Positions 1-8,134 of a stretch of 49,782 nt of DNA are shown piece after piece (position 1 is the first letter of the stretch; each line of letters starts with the position of its first letter). The translations under genes were made by a program, and so were the position numbers. The notes under the pieces were generated by a model that made no database searches, had not been told where the DNA came from, and saw only the letters and a program-made list of their open reading frames with translations. Source of the DNA: an uncultured Eubacteriales bacterium (GTDB lineage: Bacteria > Bacillota > Clostridia > Christensenellales > Aristaeellaceae); assembly GCA_902801165.1 (NCBI GenBank), contig CADCHI010000023.1:19179-68960 (forward strand), read 5' to 3'.

Positions 1-81
1 GCGACTGCTATAGCCCCACTAAGCCTGCGGAAAATCGCCTTGAAATGAATGATCATCTGCTCGAAACTGCACATCCCTCAT

Positions 82-99
82 TTTAGAAACACACTCTAA
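82..99 (+). repeat. 18-base element, inverted copy near window end
   Basis: The 18 bases starting TTTAGAAACACACTC recur exactly, in reverse complement, at 49626-49643. The sequence on the left-hand side of both copies, read in the same orientation, looks loosely related over several tens of bases (a TGCAT-like and a CATTTCA-like block). This suggests a dispersed intergenic element rather than chance. No open reading frame or transposase accompanies it. Confidence 0.45.
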
Positions 100-180
100 A
101 CCACGAAATGCGCCGATGACGCGCCGGGCGGGGGCGAGGCCCGCTCCGTTATGTGTGCATTGTCTAAACCAAGAAATAAA

Positions 181-209
181 TTGACGAAAGCACGGGTTTC
201 CGATATAAT
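181..209 (+). promoter_or_regulatory. Sigma-A promoter of the glycan locus
   Basis: A TTGACG -35 box (181-186) and a TATAAT -10 box (204-209) are separated by exactly 17 bases. The -10 box is followed at once by a second AATAAT-like run. This is the only convincing promoter found upstream of the long plus-strand glycan gene series, so it probably drives that series. Transcription would begin near 215. Confidence 0.75.
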
Positions 210-664
210 ATAATAGGGTTGTAGTATTCAGTTAAAATGGTTAAACTGTAGCCCGGAATAAGGGGCGGCAGAGGCTGAATTCTGCGGCCGACCAAAGACA
301 GAGGAAAAGCAGTACCAGCTGGATTGGCGGGCTGCCGGAACTTGAGAAATAGCTGCTCAAGGCGAAGGGCATGATTGCTGTTGATTGCCCTCCGCAGGGC
401 GAAGCTATGTCTTGAAAGGGCTGCTTGGGGGCGGAATGCCGATGTTTCTGTTTCCGCGCAGACTTGCGGCCCGTGAGGCGGCGCCGGCACAGCCGGCGGA
501 GAAGGGGAGGCCTCGAACCCATTTCGCGGGTCCGGGCAAGTTCCCCGCTGCGTTCATTGGATGGAACAAGGGTCCATCGCAGCGCGGATTGACATGCGGG
601 AACCGGAGACGGCCGGCTGCGTGGCCTGTGAAACGGGCAAAAACAGAGCGGCAGGCTGGGAAAT
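210..664 (+). promoter_or_regulatory. Long untranslated leader of the glycan operon
   Basis: About 450 bases separate the promoter from the first credible gene. Open frames here have no recognisable protein content. A small hairpin (GCCCT at 387-391 with AGGGC at 396-400) and a GCCGGC repeat near 482-499 are visible, but no clear terminator with a T-run. Very long polysaccharide operons are often controlled by processive antitermination acting in such leaders (RfaH/ops in enterobacteria, LoaP in Bacillota). I could not identify a definite ops or LoaP element, so regulation here is only suspected. Confidence 0.4.
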
Positions 665-1549
665 ATGCAGAACGACAGCAGATATACGGTAATCATTCCC
701 ACCTTGAATGCGGCAAGGCAGATCGAGCGGCTGATCAGGGCCCTGAGGGACCAGACGAGACCGCCGGAGGGCATCCTCATCGTGGATTCGCAGTCCGGCG
801 ACGATACGGTCCGCCTGTCCCGGTCCTTCGATGGGGTCGAGGTCATGGCGGTGCGCCGGGGAGAGTTCGACCATGGAACGACCCGCGACATCGCAGTCAG
901 GTCGACGGACGCGCCGTATGTGGTGCTGATGACCCAGGATGCGCTTCCGATGGACGAGGGGTGCATGGAGGCGCTGCTGGCTCCGCTGGAAGATGACGAA
1001 GGGATCGCCGCGGTGTGCGGCAGGCAGGTCGCCTATCCCGACGCGACCGCCCGGGAAAAGGCGATTCGGGAATACCGCTATCCGGCGGAGGACCGTCGCT
1101 GGTCCCAGGAGGACATCCCGGGGCTGGGAATGCGCGCCTTTTTGCTGTCGGATACCTGCAGCGCCTATCGCCGGGACGCCTACGAGGCGGTGGGCGGCTT
1201 TGCCCACGGGGTGCGCACGAACGAGGACATGCTGATCGCCGCCGACTTCCTGAAGGCCGGGTATAAGCTGGCCTACCAGGGCCAGGCCAGGGTGCGGCAC
1301 TCGCACAACCACTCCATGCGGGAGGAGTATTTCCGCAACTACGGGGTGGGGGCCTTTCTCGAGACCTATGCGGATCACTTCGCGGGTGCGAGCGACACCA
1401 GCGAGGGCATGCGCCTGGTTCGTAGCGTCGTTCGCCAGCTGATCGCAGGAGGCCGCTTTTGGGAAATACTGCCCTTTGGGGCGAGCTGCGCGGCACGCTT
1501 GCTCGGCAATCGCAGGGGCCGACGTGCCGTTCGGAGGTCGAAGACATGA
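665..1549 (+). CDS. GT2 glycosyltransferase, RfbF-like rhamnosyltransferase
   Basis: A 294-residue GT-A fold glycosyltransferase with no membrane segment, expected to work at the cytoplasmic membrane face on a lipid-linked glycan. The N-terminus has the GT2 pattern TVIIPTLN (residues 8-15), the nucleotide-binding DSQSGDDT stretch (41-48) and TQDALP (90-95), which replaces the usual DXD and is typical of RfbF-type rhamnosyltransferases. A conserved END-type element (TNEDML, near 185) follows. It resembles the N-terminal domain of the protein encoded at 8135-10366. Its stop overlaps the next start (ATGA at 1546-1549), so the two are translationally coupled. Substrate is inferred from the rml genes in the same locus; linkage and acceptor cannot be read. 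Confidence 0.8.
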   Translation: MQNDSRYTVIIPTLNAARQIERLIRALRDQTRPPEGILIVDSQSGDDTVRLSRSFDGVEVMAVRRGEFDHGTTRDIAVRSTDAPYVVLMTQDALPMDEGCMEALLAPLEDDEGIAAVCGRQVAYPDATAREKAIREYRYPAEDRRWSQEDIPGLGMRAFLLSDTCSAYRRDAYEAVGGFAHGVRTNEDMLIAADFLKAGYKLAYQGQARVRHSHNHSMREEYFRNYGVGAFLETYADHFAGASDTSEGMRLVRSVVRQLIAGGRFWEILPFGASCAARLLGNRRGRRAVRRSKT

Positions 1550-2481
1550 GCGCTCGGGACGGCGGCGTGGAGATTCTGATGGCGGTCCACAATGGATCGG
1601 CATTTTTGAAGGAGCAGATCGACTCCATCATCCGCCAGACGGATGGGCGCTGGCACTTGACGATTTCTGACGACGGCTCCACGGATGATTCGAGGGAGAT
1701 CATCGACGATTACGCGCGGCGCTGCCCGGATAAGATCGCTCACCTTCGATCGGGCAGGCGCTTCGGCAACGCGCGCGACCACTTTTTCTTTCTGATGGAG
1801 CGCTGCGATTCGGAATACATGCTGTTCTGCGACCAGGACGACGTGTGGTATCCCGACAAGGTGAAAAAGACCCGACAGGCGCTGCTGGACGCGGCGGAGA
1901 AGTATGGAAGCGGGACGCCGATCCTGGTCTTCAGCGACCAGGTTCCTACGGACGCGGCGCTGAACCCGCTGGCCGATTCCCTGATGCGCTATCAAAACCA
2001 GTACCGCGAGGACTTCGATTTTCGCAGCCTGCTGATGCAGAATGTGGTCACGGGCGGCGCCATGGGCATCAACCGCGCCCTGGCGGAAATGGCCAGGCCG
2101 CCGCGGGAGGCCGGGACCATCATCATGCACGACTGGTGGCTGGCCGTCGTAGCGGCAAAGTTCGGGAGGATCATCTACCTCGACGAGCCCCTGGGCGCCT
2201 ACCGCCAGCACGGGGACAACGCCGTGGGCGCCAAGGCGGTGGGGAGCGCGCGCTACATCTCGGAGCGCCTGAGCGCCTTGGGCGAGGTGAGGCGGAGTAT
2301 TCTGCGCAAGAAGGCCCAGGCCGAGACCTTCCGCCGTGCCTATCAGGACAGGCTGAGCGACGAGGAAGCGCTTTATCTACGTCAATTTGCCAGGAAGCAC
2401 AGCGGCATGGGGTTCTATCTGCGGCACATGGGGCTCATCCATGGAACGGCGCGCAGGGTGGGCATGCTGCTGCTGGGCTGA
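1546..2481 (+). CDS. GT2 glycosyltransferase, probable rhamnosyltransferase
   Basis: A 311-residue GT2 enzyme. Visible motifs are ILMAVHNG (residues 10-17), SDDGSTDD (41-48) and CDQDDVWYPDKV (95-106), the last being the metal/nucleotide-binding block common in RfbG/RfbN-type rhamnosyltransferases. I chose the ATG at 1546 rather than the upstream in-frame start at 1459: it is preceded by GGAGG (1534-1538), overlaps the previous stop as ATGA, and places the beta-1 strand at the usual distance from the N-terminus. It probably adds a backbone or adaptor rhamnose in the cytoplasm. The sugar is an inference from context. Confidence 0.8.
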   Translation: MSARDGGVEILMAVHNGSAFLKEQIDSIIRQTDGRWHLTISDDGSTDDSREIIDDYARRCPDKIAHLRSGRRFGNARDHFFFLMERCDSEYMLFCDQDDVWYPDKVKKTRQALLDAAEKYGSGTPILVFSDQVPTDAALNPLADSLMRYQNQYREDFDFRSLLMQNVVTGGAMGINRALAEMARPPREAGTIIMHDWWLAVVAAKFGRIIYLDEPLGAYRQHGDNAVGAKAVGSARYISERLSALGEVRRSILRKKAQAETFRRAYQDRLSDEEALYLRQFARKHSGMGFYLRHMGLIHGTARRVGMLLLG

Positions 2482-2504
2482 GAAGACAAGAAGGAGTTAC
2501 GCCA

Positions 2505-3701
2505 TTGGAATCAGCTGCTGAAAACAGAAAATGCCATGTATTGCTGATCTATCGCGCCATGATCCCCTCGGTGCGGCTCTGCGGCCACAGCCAGATGGAG
2601 GCCTTGGCGCGGGAGGGGCTGCTCGAGTACCGGGCCGTGCAGGAGATGCAGTTGACCCGGGCGGACATGAATTGGGCTGACACGGTGCTGCTGGGACGGC
2701 TGGACAGCTGGTATGAGCGCAGGCTGGCCCAGATCCTGCACGACGCCAGGCGCAGGCTCGTCTACATCATCGACGACGACCTGCTGAACATCCCTCCCGC
2801 CATCACCAGCGCCGCTTACTACGGGCAGCCGGCGGTCCAGGGGAATATCCGGGCGATGCTCGACATGAGCGGCGTCATATTCTCGCCCTCGCCGCTGCTG
2901 CTGGCCAAGTACGCCACCGATGGCAAGCTGGCGGTAAAAATGGAGGAGCCTGCGCTGGAGCCGGTATCCTACAGCCCGCGGAACCCGGGAAGGCCGCTGA
3001 AGATCGGCTTTGCGGGTTCGATCGACCGGGTTTCGGACATTGAGGAAATCCTTCGCAAGGCGCTGTTTCGCATCAAGGAGGAGTTCGGGGACCGGGTGCG
3101 GTTTGAATTCTTCGGGGCCATTCCCAGCTTCGCCAGGCAGCTGGAGGCTGCCTGTATCCCCTATACGGAGGATTACGATCACTACCGCCGTAAATTGAAT
3201 GAGCTCGCCTGGGACATCGGGCTTGCGCCCATGCCCATCACGCCCTTCCACGCCTGCAAGCACTATAATAAGTTCTGCGAGTACTCGGCGGCCGGCGTCG
3301 CGGGGATCTATACCGACAGCGAGCCCTACGTGTTCATCCCGGAGAAGGAGCGCTTCGGCCGGTTCTGCAAGAACACCCCGGAGGCCTGGTACGAGCAGAT
3401 CCGCGCGGAGATCCTGGACGACGAAGGCCGGGAGGAGCACCGCAGGCAGTGCTGCGCCTGGGCGGGCGAGAGATTGTCTCCGTCCTATATCGGACGGGAG
3501 CTGTTTCAGGCTCACGGGGAGCTGTTCCGCCCCCTGGAGGCGCAGGCGATCGCCGGTTCTGCGCTGGGCTGGCTGAAGGTGCAGAACCTCTGCCGCTCGG
3601 TGGCGGAAAAGGTGCGGCGCAACGGCCTCAAGACGCCGGTCGTGGCGGTCCAGAAGCTGACGGGCCGGCTCCGCTCGATGGTGGAGAGGCGTCGGCATTG
3701 A
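2505..3701 (+). CDS. Glycosyltransferase, GT-B type, specificity unknown
   Basis: About 398 residues starting at a TTG (2505) with AAGGAG at 2491-2496. The open frame continues far upstream, but that part overlaps the preceding gene and codes for no plausible protein. The N-terminal half begins with a CHVLLIYRAMIP strand and contains an IDDDLL motif (near residue 86). A GFAGSIDRV segment starts the second Rossmann-like half, and a HYNKFCEYSAAG element near residue 250 resembles the donor-sugar EX7E region of GT4-like enzymes. It lies between GT2 rhamnosyltransferases and the exporter, so it probably contributes a residue to the same glycan. Donor and linkage are unknown. Confidence 0.6.
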   Translation: MESAAENRKCHVLLIYRAMIPSVRLCGHSQMEALAREGLLEYRAVQEMQLTRADMNWADTVLLGRLDSWYERRLAQILHDARRRLVYIIDDDLLNIPPAITSAAYYGQPAVQGNIRAMLDMSGVIFSPSPLLLAKYATDGKLAVKMEEPALEPVSYSPRNPGRPLKIGFAGSIDRVSDIEEILRKALFRIKEEFGDRVRFEFFGAIPSFARQLEAACIPYTEDYDHYRRKLNELAWDIGLAPMPITPFHACKHYNKFCEYSAAGVAGIYTDSEPYVFIPEKERFGRFCKNTPEAWYEQIRAEILDDEGREEHRRQCCAWAGERLSPSYIGRELFQAHGELFRPLEAQAIAGSALGWLKVQNLCRSVAEKVRRNGLKTPVVAVQKLTGRLRSMVERRRH

Positions 3702-3723
3702 TAGAAGGGAGACAGATTCCATC

Positions 3724-4527
3724 TTGAAAAGAATAACACTTCGGGGACACGGCTATCGGAAGAAAACGGCGCTGACGCTGTCCCTTGCATCCAATGATTT
3801 CAAGAGCAAGTATGCCAGCTCTCAATTGGGCGTGCTCTGGGCGTTTGTCAAGCCGATTGTGCAGGCGTGCGTCTATATTTTTGTGTTCACGATCATCGCC
3901 AGATCGGCCCCGGTTGGGAACACCTATCCGTATGCGTTTTGGCTGCTGCCGGGTATCGTGGCGTGGTTCTTCTTTTCCGAAGGCGTCATGTCCGGAGCGA
4001 ACGCGCTGCTGGAGTACTCCTATCTGGTCAAGAAGGTACGGTTCGACATCGAAATTCTGCCGATGGTGAAGGTGCTGTCAGCGTCCATCGTTCACATCTT
4101 CTTTGTGCTGTTTGTGCTGTTTCTATACCTGCTGTGGGGGCTCCCGCTGAGCTGGACGATGCTGCAGATTCCCTATTATATGCTCTGCACGCTGTGCATC
4201 ACCTCGGCGCTGGCCAGGATCAATTGTGCCCTGGTGCCGTTTTTTCGGGACTTTACGCAGATGCTGGAAATAGTGCTCATGGTCCTGATGTGGGCCTGCC
4301 CGGTGATGTGGGACATCGCCATGATGCCGCAGAAGATTGTCGTTCTGTTCAAATTGAATCCGATGTACTACGTGATCGACGGCTACAGGCAGTCGTTTAT
4401 GAACGGCAAGTGGTTCTTTGAAAGCCCCTGGCTGACGCTGTACTTCTGGGCGATTGTCATCGTGCTGCATTTCGGCGGCAAGAAGCTGTTTCAGCGGTTG
4501 CGCATCCACTTCGCCGACATTATCTGA
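3724..4527 (+). CDS. wzm: Polysaccharide ABC exporter, permease subunit Wzm
   Basis: A 267-residue ABC-2 type membrane protein with about six hydrophobic segments, the normal size for Wzm/TagG-type permeases. The N-terminal amphipathic stretch before TM1 and the ASSQLGVLWAFVKPIVQ segment (near residues 30-46) are characteristic. The start is a TTG at 3724 behind a GAAGGGAG ribosome site. With Wzt it would carry a completed undecaprenyl-linked polymer across the cytoplasmic membrane. Its position directly before wzt and after glycosyltransferases fits O-antigen, teichoic-acid or S-layer-glycan export loci. Confidence 0.88.
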   Translation: MKRITLRGHGYRKKTALTLSLASNDFKSKYASSQLGVLWAFVKPIVQACVYIFVFTIIARSAPVGNTYPYAFWLLPGIVAWFFFSEGVMSGANALLEYSYLVKKVRFDIEILPMVKVLSASIVHIFFVLFVLFLYLLWGLPLSWTMLQIPYYMLCTLCITSALARINCALVPFFRDFTQMLEIVLMVLMWACPVMWDIAMMPQKIVVLFKLNPMYYVIDGYRQSFMNGKWFFESPWLTLYFWAIVIVLHFGGKKLFQRLRIHFADII

Positions 4528-4551
4528 TCTGATAGGGGAGAGTATCGGTTT

Positions 4552-5847
4552 ATGGCCGTAGTAGAGGTTTCACACATCAGGAAAACCTATAACACCTATA
4601 AAAAGGAGAGCGATCGCTTCCGGGAGGCGATCTCCTTCCGGCACAAGGAGCTTCACAGCCAGTTCACGGCGCTGGAGGACGTAAGCTTTCAGCTGGAAAA
4701 GGGCGAATGCCTGGGCATTATCGGTACCAACGGCTCCGGCAAGTCAACGCTGCTGAAGATCATCACGGGTGTGCTGCAGCCGACCGACGGGCAGGTGAAC
4801 GTGGACGGCAAGGTCAGCGCGCTGCTGGAACTTGGCGCGGGCTTCAACGGGGATTATACCGGCATCGAAAACATCATCCTCAACGGGAAGATCATGGGTT
4901 ACAGCGAGGAAGAGATGCGCGAACGCATTCCGATGATCGCGGACTTCGCTGAGATCGGGGATTTTATCAATCAGCCCGTCAAGATCTACTCCAGCGGCAT
5001 GTTTGCGCGGCTGGCCTTTGCTGTGGCGATCAACGTGGACCCGGACATACTCATCATCGACGAGGCGCTGAGCGTCGGCGACATTTTTTTCCAGACGAAG
5101 TGTTACCGGAAATTTGACGAGTTCATGCAGCGGGGAAAGACGATATTGTTTGTCTCCCACGACCTGAGCAGCGTCATCAAGTATTGCAACCGCTGCCTTC
5201 TGCTTCACAAGGGCAGGCAGATCGCCCTGGGGGACTGCAAGGAGGTTGTGGACGTCTACCGCAAGATCCTGGTGGACCAGTACGACGAGGACAATGGGCT
5301 GGCTTCCGTGCGCGTGGAGGAGGCCGACGCCCAGGAGGAGCAGGCGGAGGAAGGCGCGCCGGTCGTTTGGAAGAACGCGGTGCTCCAAAACCCGAACTAT
5401 GTGGAATACGGAGACCAGAGCGTCGTCATAGATGACTTCGGCATCATCAATGAGGACGGCGAAGTCTCCAGCGTGTTGATGAAGGGTACCACCTATTCGA
5501 TCGTGATGAAGTTCCACTTCAACAAGACGATCGTAAACCCGATATTCGCCTTCACGATCAAGGATCCGAAGGGCACGGACCTCTGCGGCACCAACACCAT
5601 GCTCGAGGGGCAGACGCTGGATCGCGCAGCGGCAGGGTGCAGCGGCGTGGTGCGCTTCAAACAGGTCATGCGGCTGCAGGGCGGCCAGTACTTCCTGTCA
5701 CTGGGTGCGACCAGTTACCTGGGCGAGGAGTTGCAGGTGCATCATCGGCTGTATGACATCTGCCACTTGCAGGTGGTTTCGGATTACAACACGATCGGCG
5801 TATACGACGTGGAATCGACGGTCAGCTATGAGAATTTGAAGGGCTAA
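4552..5847 (+). CDS. wzt: Polysaccharide ABC exporter ATPase Wzt with C-terminal glycan-binding domain
   Basis: 431 residues. The ATPase half shows Walker A GTNGSGKS (58-65), an SSGM signature (147-150), Walker B DILIIDE (165-171) and the switch region FVSHDLSS. After a Glu-rich linker (about 255-275) comes a beta-rich domain of about 145 residues that matches the Wzt C-terminal domain. In E. coli O8/O9a this domain binds the modified non-reducing end of the finished polymer and so licenses export. The neighbouring methyltransferase-kinase-coiled-coil gene would supply such a terminal mark, so the two probably form a cap-and-recognise pair. That pairing is inference; the ATPase identity is clear. 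Confidence 0.9.
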   Translation: MAVVEVSHIRKTYNTYKKESDRFREAISFRHKELHSQFTALEDVSFQLEKGECLGIIGTNGSGKSTLLKIITGVLQPTDGQVNVDGKVSALLELGAGFNGDYTGIENIILNGKIMGYSEEEMRERIPMIADFAEIGDFINQPVKIYSSGMFARLAFAVAINVDPDILIIDEALSVGDIFFQTKCYRKFDEFMQRGKTILFVSHDLSSVIKYCNRCLLLHKGRQIALGDCKEVVDVYRKILVDQYDEDNGLASVRVEEADAQEEQAEEGAPVVWKNAVLQNPNYVEYGDQSVVIDDFGIINEDGEVSSVLMKGTTYSIVMKFHFNKTIVNPIFAFTIKDPKGTDLCGTNTMLEGQTLDRAAAGCSGVVRFKQVMRLQGGQYFLSLGATSYLGEELQVHHRLYDICHLQVVSDYNTIGVYDVESTVSYENLKG

Positions 5848-5862
5848 GGGGCGCAATCTGCA

Positions 5863-8115
5863 ATGATGGAAACGATTGAAGTGATTGGCAAGGTCCGGCT
5901 GAACAAGCGCTGGTATCGGGGCAGTGATTCCTATTCGGACGGGGATTCCGCCGAAAACGAGCTGCTGTCCATTGTCAGTCAGCACACTCCGGAGGATTAC
6001 AACGGGATCATCATGCGCCAGGGCTCGTGGCCGCTGCTCTACCACCTGTCACCTGTTCGTGAAAACATCATCGGCTGGTATCCCTTCCGGGAGGGCGCCA
6101 GGGTGTTGGAGCTCGGGGCCGGGTGCGGCGCGGTGACGGGCGCGCTGCTGGATCGGGGCCTTCAGGTCAGCGCGGTGGATCTCTCCCTCCGCCGCTGCCG
6201 GATCAATGCCGAGCGCCACGCCAACTGTGACGACCTGGAGATCTTCGTCGGGGCGATTGAGGACGTGCTGCAGAACATCGAGGCGCAGTTCGACTACGTG
6301 CTGTTGATCGGCGTGCTGGAGTACGCGGCGATGTTCTCCTCCCATGAAGCACCCCAGGAATACATGCTGCGGTGCATTGAGCGGGTGCTGAAGCCCGAGG
6401 GCGAATTGATCGTTGCGATTGAGAACCAGCTGGGCATAAAGTACCTGGCTGGATGCCGGGAAGACCATACGGGGCGCTTTTTCGAAGGCGTGGAGGGCTA
6501 TCCCCATCGCGATGGGCCCGTGACCTTCAGCAGGAGCCAGCTGGCCGCGCTGTTTACTTCGTGTGGATTCACACCGGAGTTCTTCTATCCATATCCTGAT
6601 TACAAATTCCCGATCAAGATCTTTTCAGATCGCAAGCTTCCCGCCAAAGGAGAACTGAATCGCAACTGGCAGAACTTTGACGCGAGCCGGGTGCGGCTAT
6701 TTGATGAGTGCAAGGCCAGCGACGTCCTGCTGGACGCAGGGCTGGCATCGGAATTTGCCAATTCCTTCCTGGTTCGCCTGACGCGGCAGCCGGATGAACA
6801 GGCAACAAGGGCGCTCTATGTCAAGTCGTCCGTGGAACGCAGGCGGGAGTATCGGCATCACACGATCATCATGGAGGGCCCGGAGGGCCGGTCCGTGTAC
6901 AAGAAGGCGGCGTCCCGGGAGGCCGAGGCGCATCTTCGCTCAATGGATGGCTGCCGGGAAGCGCTGACGCAGGCGCTGCTGCCCGGAGCCCGGGTAGATA
7001 TCGCGCCGTGCATGGTCCGTCCGGACGGTACGATCGTATTTCCCTTCTATCCCCACGAAACGCTGCGCGATCTGCTGTCGCGCTGCGGCGGAGACGTTCA
7101 GGCCTTTTCAGACGTGGTGGAAGGTTTCAGGCAGGCCCTGGTCGACGCCTTCGGCACGGCGAGGTTCGAGGGGGGTGAGGCGTTTGAGGCCATGTTCGGC
7201 GGCGCGAAGCTGCCGGAGGGACTTGAAGCGCTGCGGGTGACGAACCTGGATATGAACTTCGACAATGTGTTCATTGACGGTGACCGCTATATCATTGTCG
7301 ACTACGAGTGGGTTCTGCCCGTTCCCGTGCCGCTGTCCTTTGTGCTTTACCGGGCGCTTCTGGTCAATATGGACATGGCGCGCTTCCCCGACGACGAGCG
7401 CGAATTCGTATGGTCCCGGCTGGGGATCGACGAGGTGCTGCGCAAGGTTTATTGGGAGATGGAACTGTGCTTCCAGCGCTATGTATCCGGAGAGAACAAC
7501 AAGCTGGAACAGTTTGAAAACCAGGAGCTGGGCGAGGCGCCTGTGACAGCCAGCCTGGAGGAGCTTCTCTTTGCATTACAGGAATCCCGGCGGCTTTCCA
7601 AGGATATGGAGGCATTCCGGGATGCCTACGAAAAGCAGGCGCAGGCTTCGGCGGAGTTGACCCGACAGCGGGACGAGTATCGGGACGCCCTGGATGCGCA
7701 AACGCAGGCTTCGGCGGAGTTGACGCGTCAGCGGGACAAATATCGCGATGCTCTGGATGCGCAAACAGAAGCTTCGACAGAGTTGACGCGCCAACGGGAC
7801 GAATATCGCGATGCTCTGGATGCGCAAACAGAAGCTTCGACAGAGTTGACGCGCCAGCGGGACGAGTATCGCGATGCTCTGGACGCGCAAACAGAAGCCT
7901 CGGCGGAGTTGACGCGCCAGCGGGACGAATATCGCAATGCTCTGGATGCGCAAACAGAGGCCTCGGCGGAGCTGACCCGTCAGCGGGACGAGTACCACGC
8001 GGCAAACGATGAGCTTTGGAAGCGGGTCGCTTCCGCGGAGAGCGCGCTGGAGTCCACCCGTGCTGAGCTGGCAGAGCTGATACGAAAGACCACGCCATTC
8101 TGGCGCAGGCATTGA
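5863..8115 (+). CDS. WbdD-like chain terminator: methyltransferase, kinase-like domain, repetitive coiled coil
   Basis: A 750-residue cytoplasmic protein. Residues about 60-270 form a SAM methyltransferase with motif I VLELGAGCG (81-89). Residues about 310-560 look like a small-molecule kinase: a Lys pair in VYKK (347-348), a catalytic-loop-like NLDMNFDNV (461-469) and a metal-binding VDYE (479-482). Residues about 575-735 are coiled coil containing five near-identical 21-residue units, each three heptads. In E. coli O8/O9a, WbdD methylates (and in O9a first phosphorylates) the growing end, and its coiled coil acts as a ruler setting chain length. Domain order and the adjacent Wzt with recognition domain support the same role here. 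The kinase assignment rests on short motifs. Confidence 0.7.
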   Translation: MMETIEVIGKVRLNKRWYRGSDSYSDGDSAENELLSIVSQHTPEDYNGIIMRQGSWPLLYHLSPVRENIIGWYPFREGARVLELGAGCGAVTGALLDRGLQVSAVDLSLRRCRINAERHANCDDLEIFVGAIEDVLQNIEAQFDYVLLIGVLEYAAMFSSHEAPQEYMLRCIERVLKPEGELIVAIENQLGIKYLAGCREDHTGRFFEGVEGYPHRDGPVTFSRSQLAALFTSCGFTPEFFYPYPDYKFPIKIFSDRKLPAKGELNRNWQNFDASRVRLFDECKASDVLLDAGLASEFANSFLVRLTRQPDEQATRALYVKSSVERRREYRHHTIIMEGPEGRSVYKKAASREAEAHLRSMDGCREALTQALLPGARVDIAPCMVRPDGTIVFPFYPHETLRDLLSRCGGDVQAFSDVVEGFRQALVDAFGTARFEGGEAFEAMFGGAKLPEGLEALRVTNLDMNFDNVFIDGDRYIIVDYEWVLPVPVPLSFVLYRALLVNMDMARFPDDEREFVWSRLGIDEVLRKVYWEMELCFQRYVSGENNKLEQFENQELGEAPVTASLEELLFALQESRRLSKDMEAFRDAYEKQAQASAELTRQRDEYRDALDAQTQASAELTRQRDKYRDALDAQTEASTELTRQRDEYRDALDAQTEASTELTRQRDEYRDALDAQTEASAELTRQRDEYRNALDAQTEASAELTRQRDEYHAANDELWKRVASAESALESTRAELAELIRKTTPFWRRH
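7669..7983 (+). repeat. Five tandem 63-base units encoding a coiled coil
   Basis: Units begin at 7669, 7732, 7795, 7858 and 7921, each starting with a codon block for RDEYRDALDAQT. A partial unit precedes (from about 7633) and another follows (from 7984). Units 2 and 3 differ at only two of 63 positions. Each unit is exactly 21 codons, or three heptads, so gain or loss of a unit keeps the frame and the coiled-coil phase. Confidence 0.95.
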
Positions 8116-8134
8116 TTACCATACGGAGGCAATG

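Noticed and set aside
264-276. GGGGCGGCAGAGG considered as an ops-like antitermination element
   Set aside because: Only the first part resembles the ops consensus and the downstream bases differ, so a call is not justified.
1845-2504. In-frame N-terminal extension of the third glycosyltransferase
   Set aside because: It overlaps most of the preceding GT2 gene and has no protein-like sequence. A TTG at 2505 with AAGGAG gives the proper start.
7669-7983. Tandem repeats considered as a CRISPR array
   Set aside because: There are no spacers, the unit is 21 codons, the frame is open throughout, and it encodes heptads. It is coding repeat DNA.
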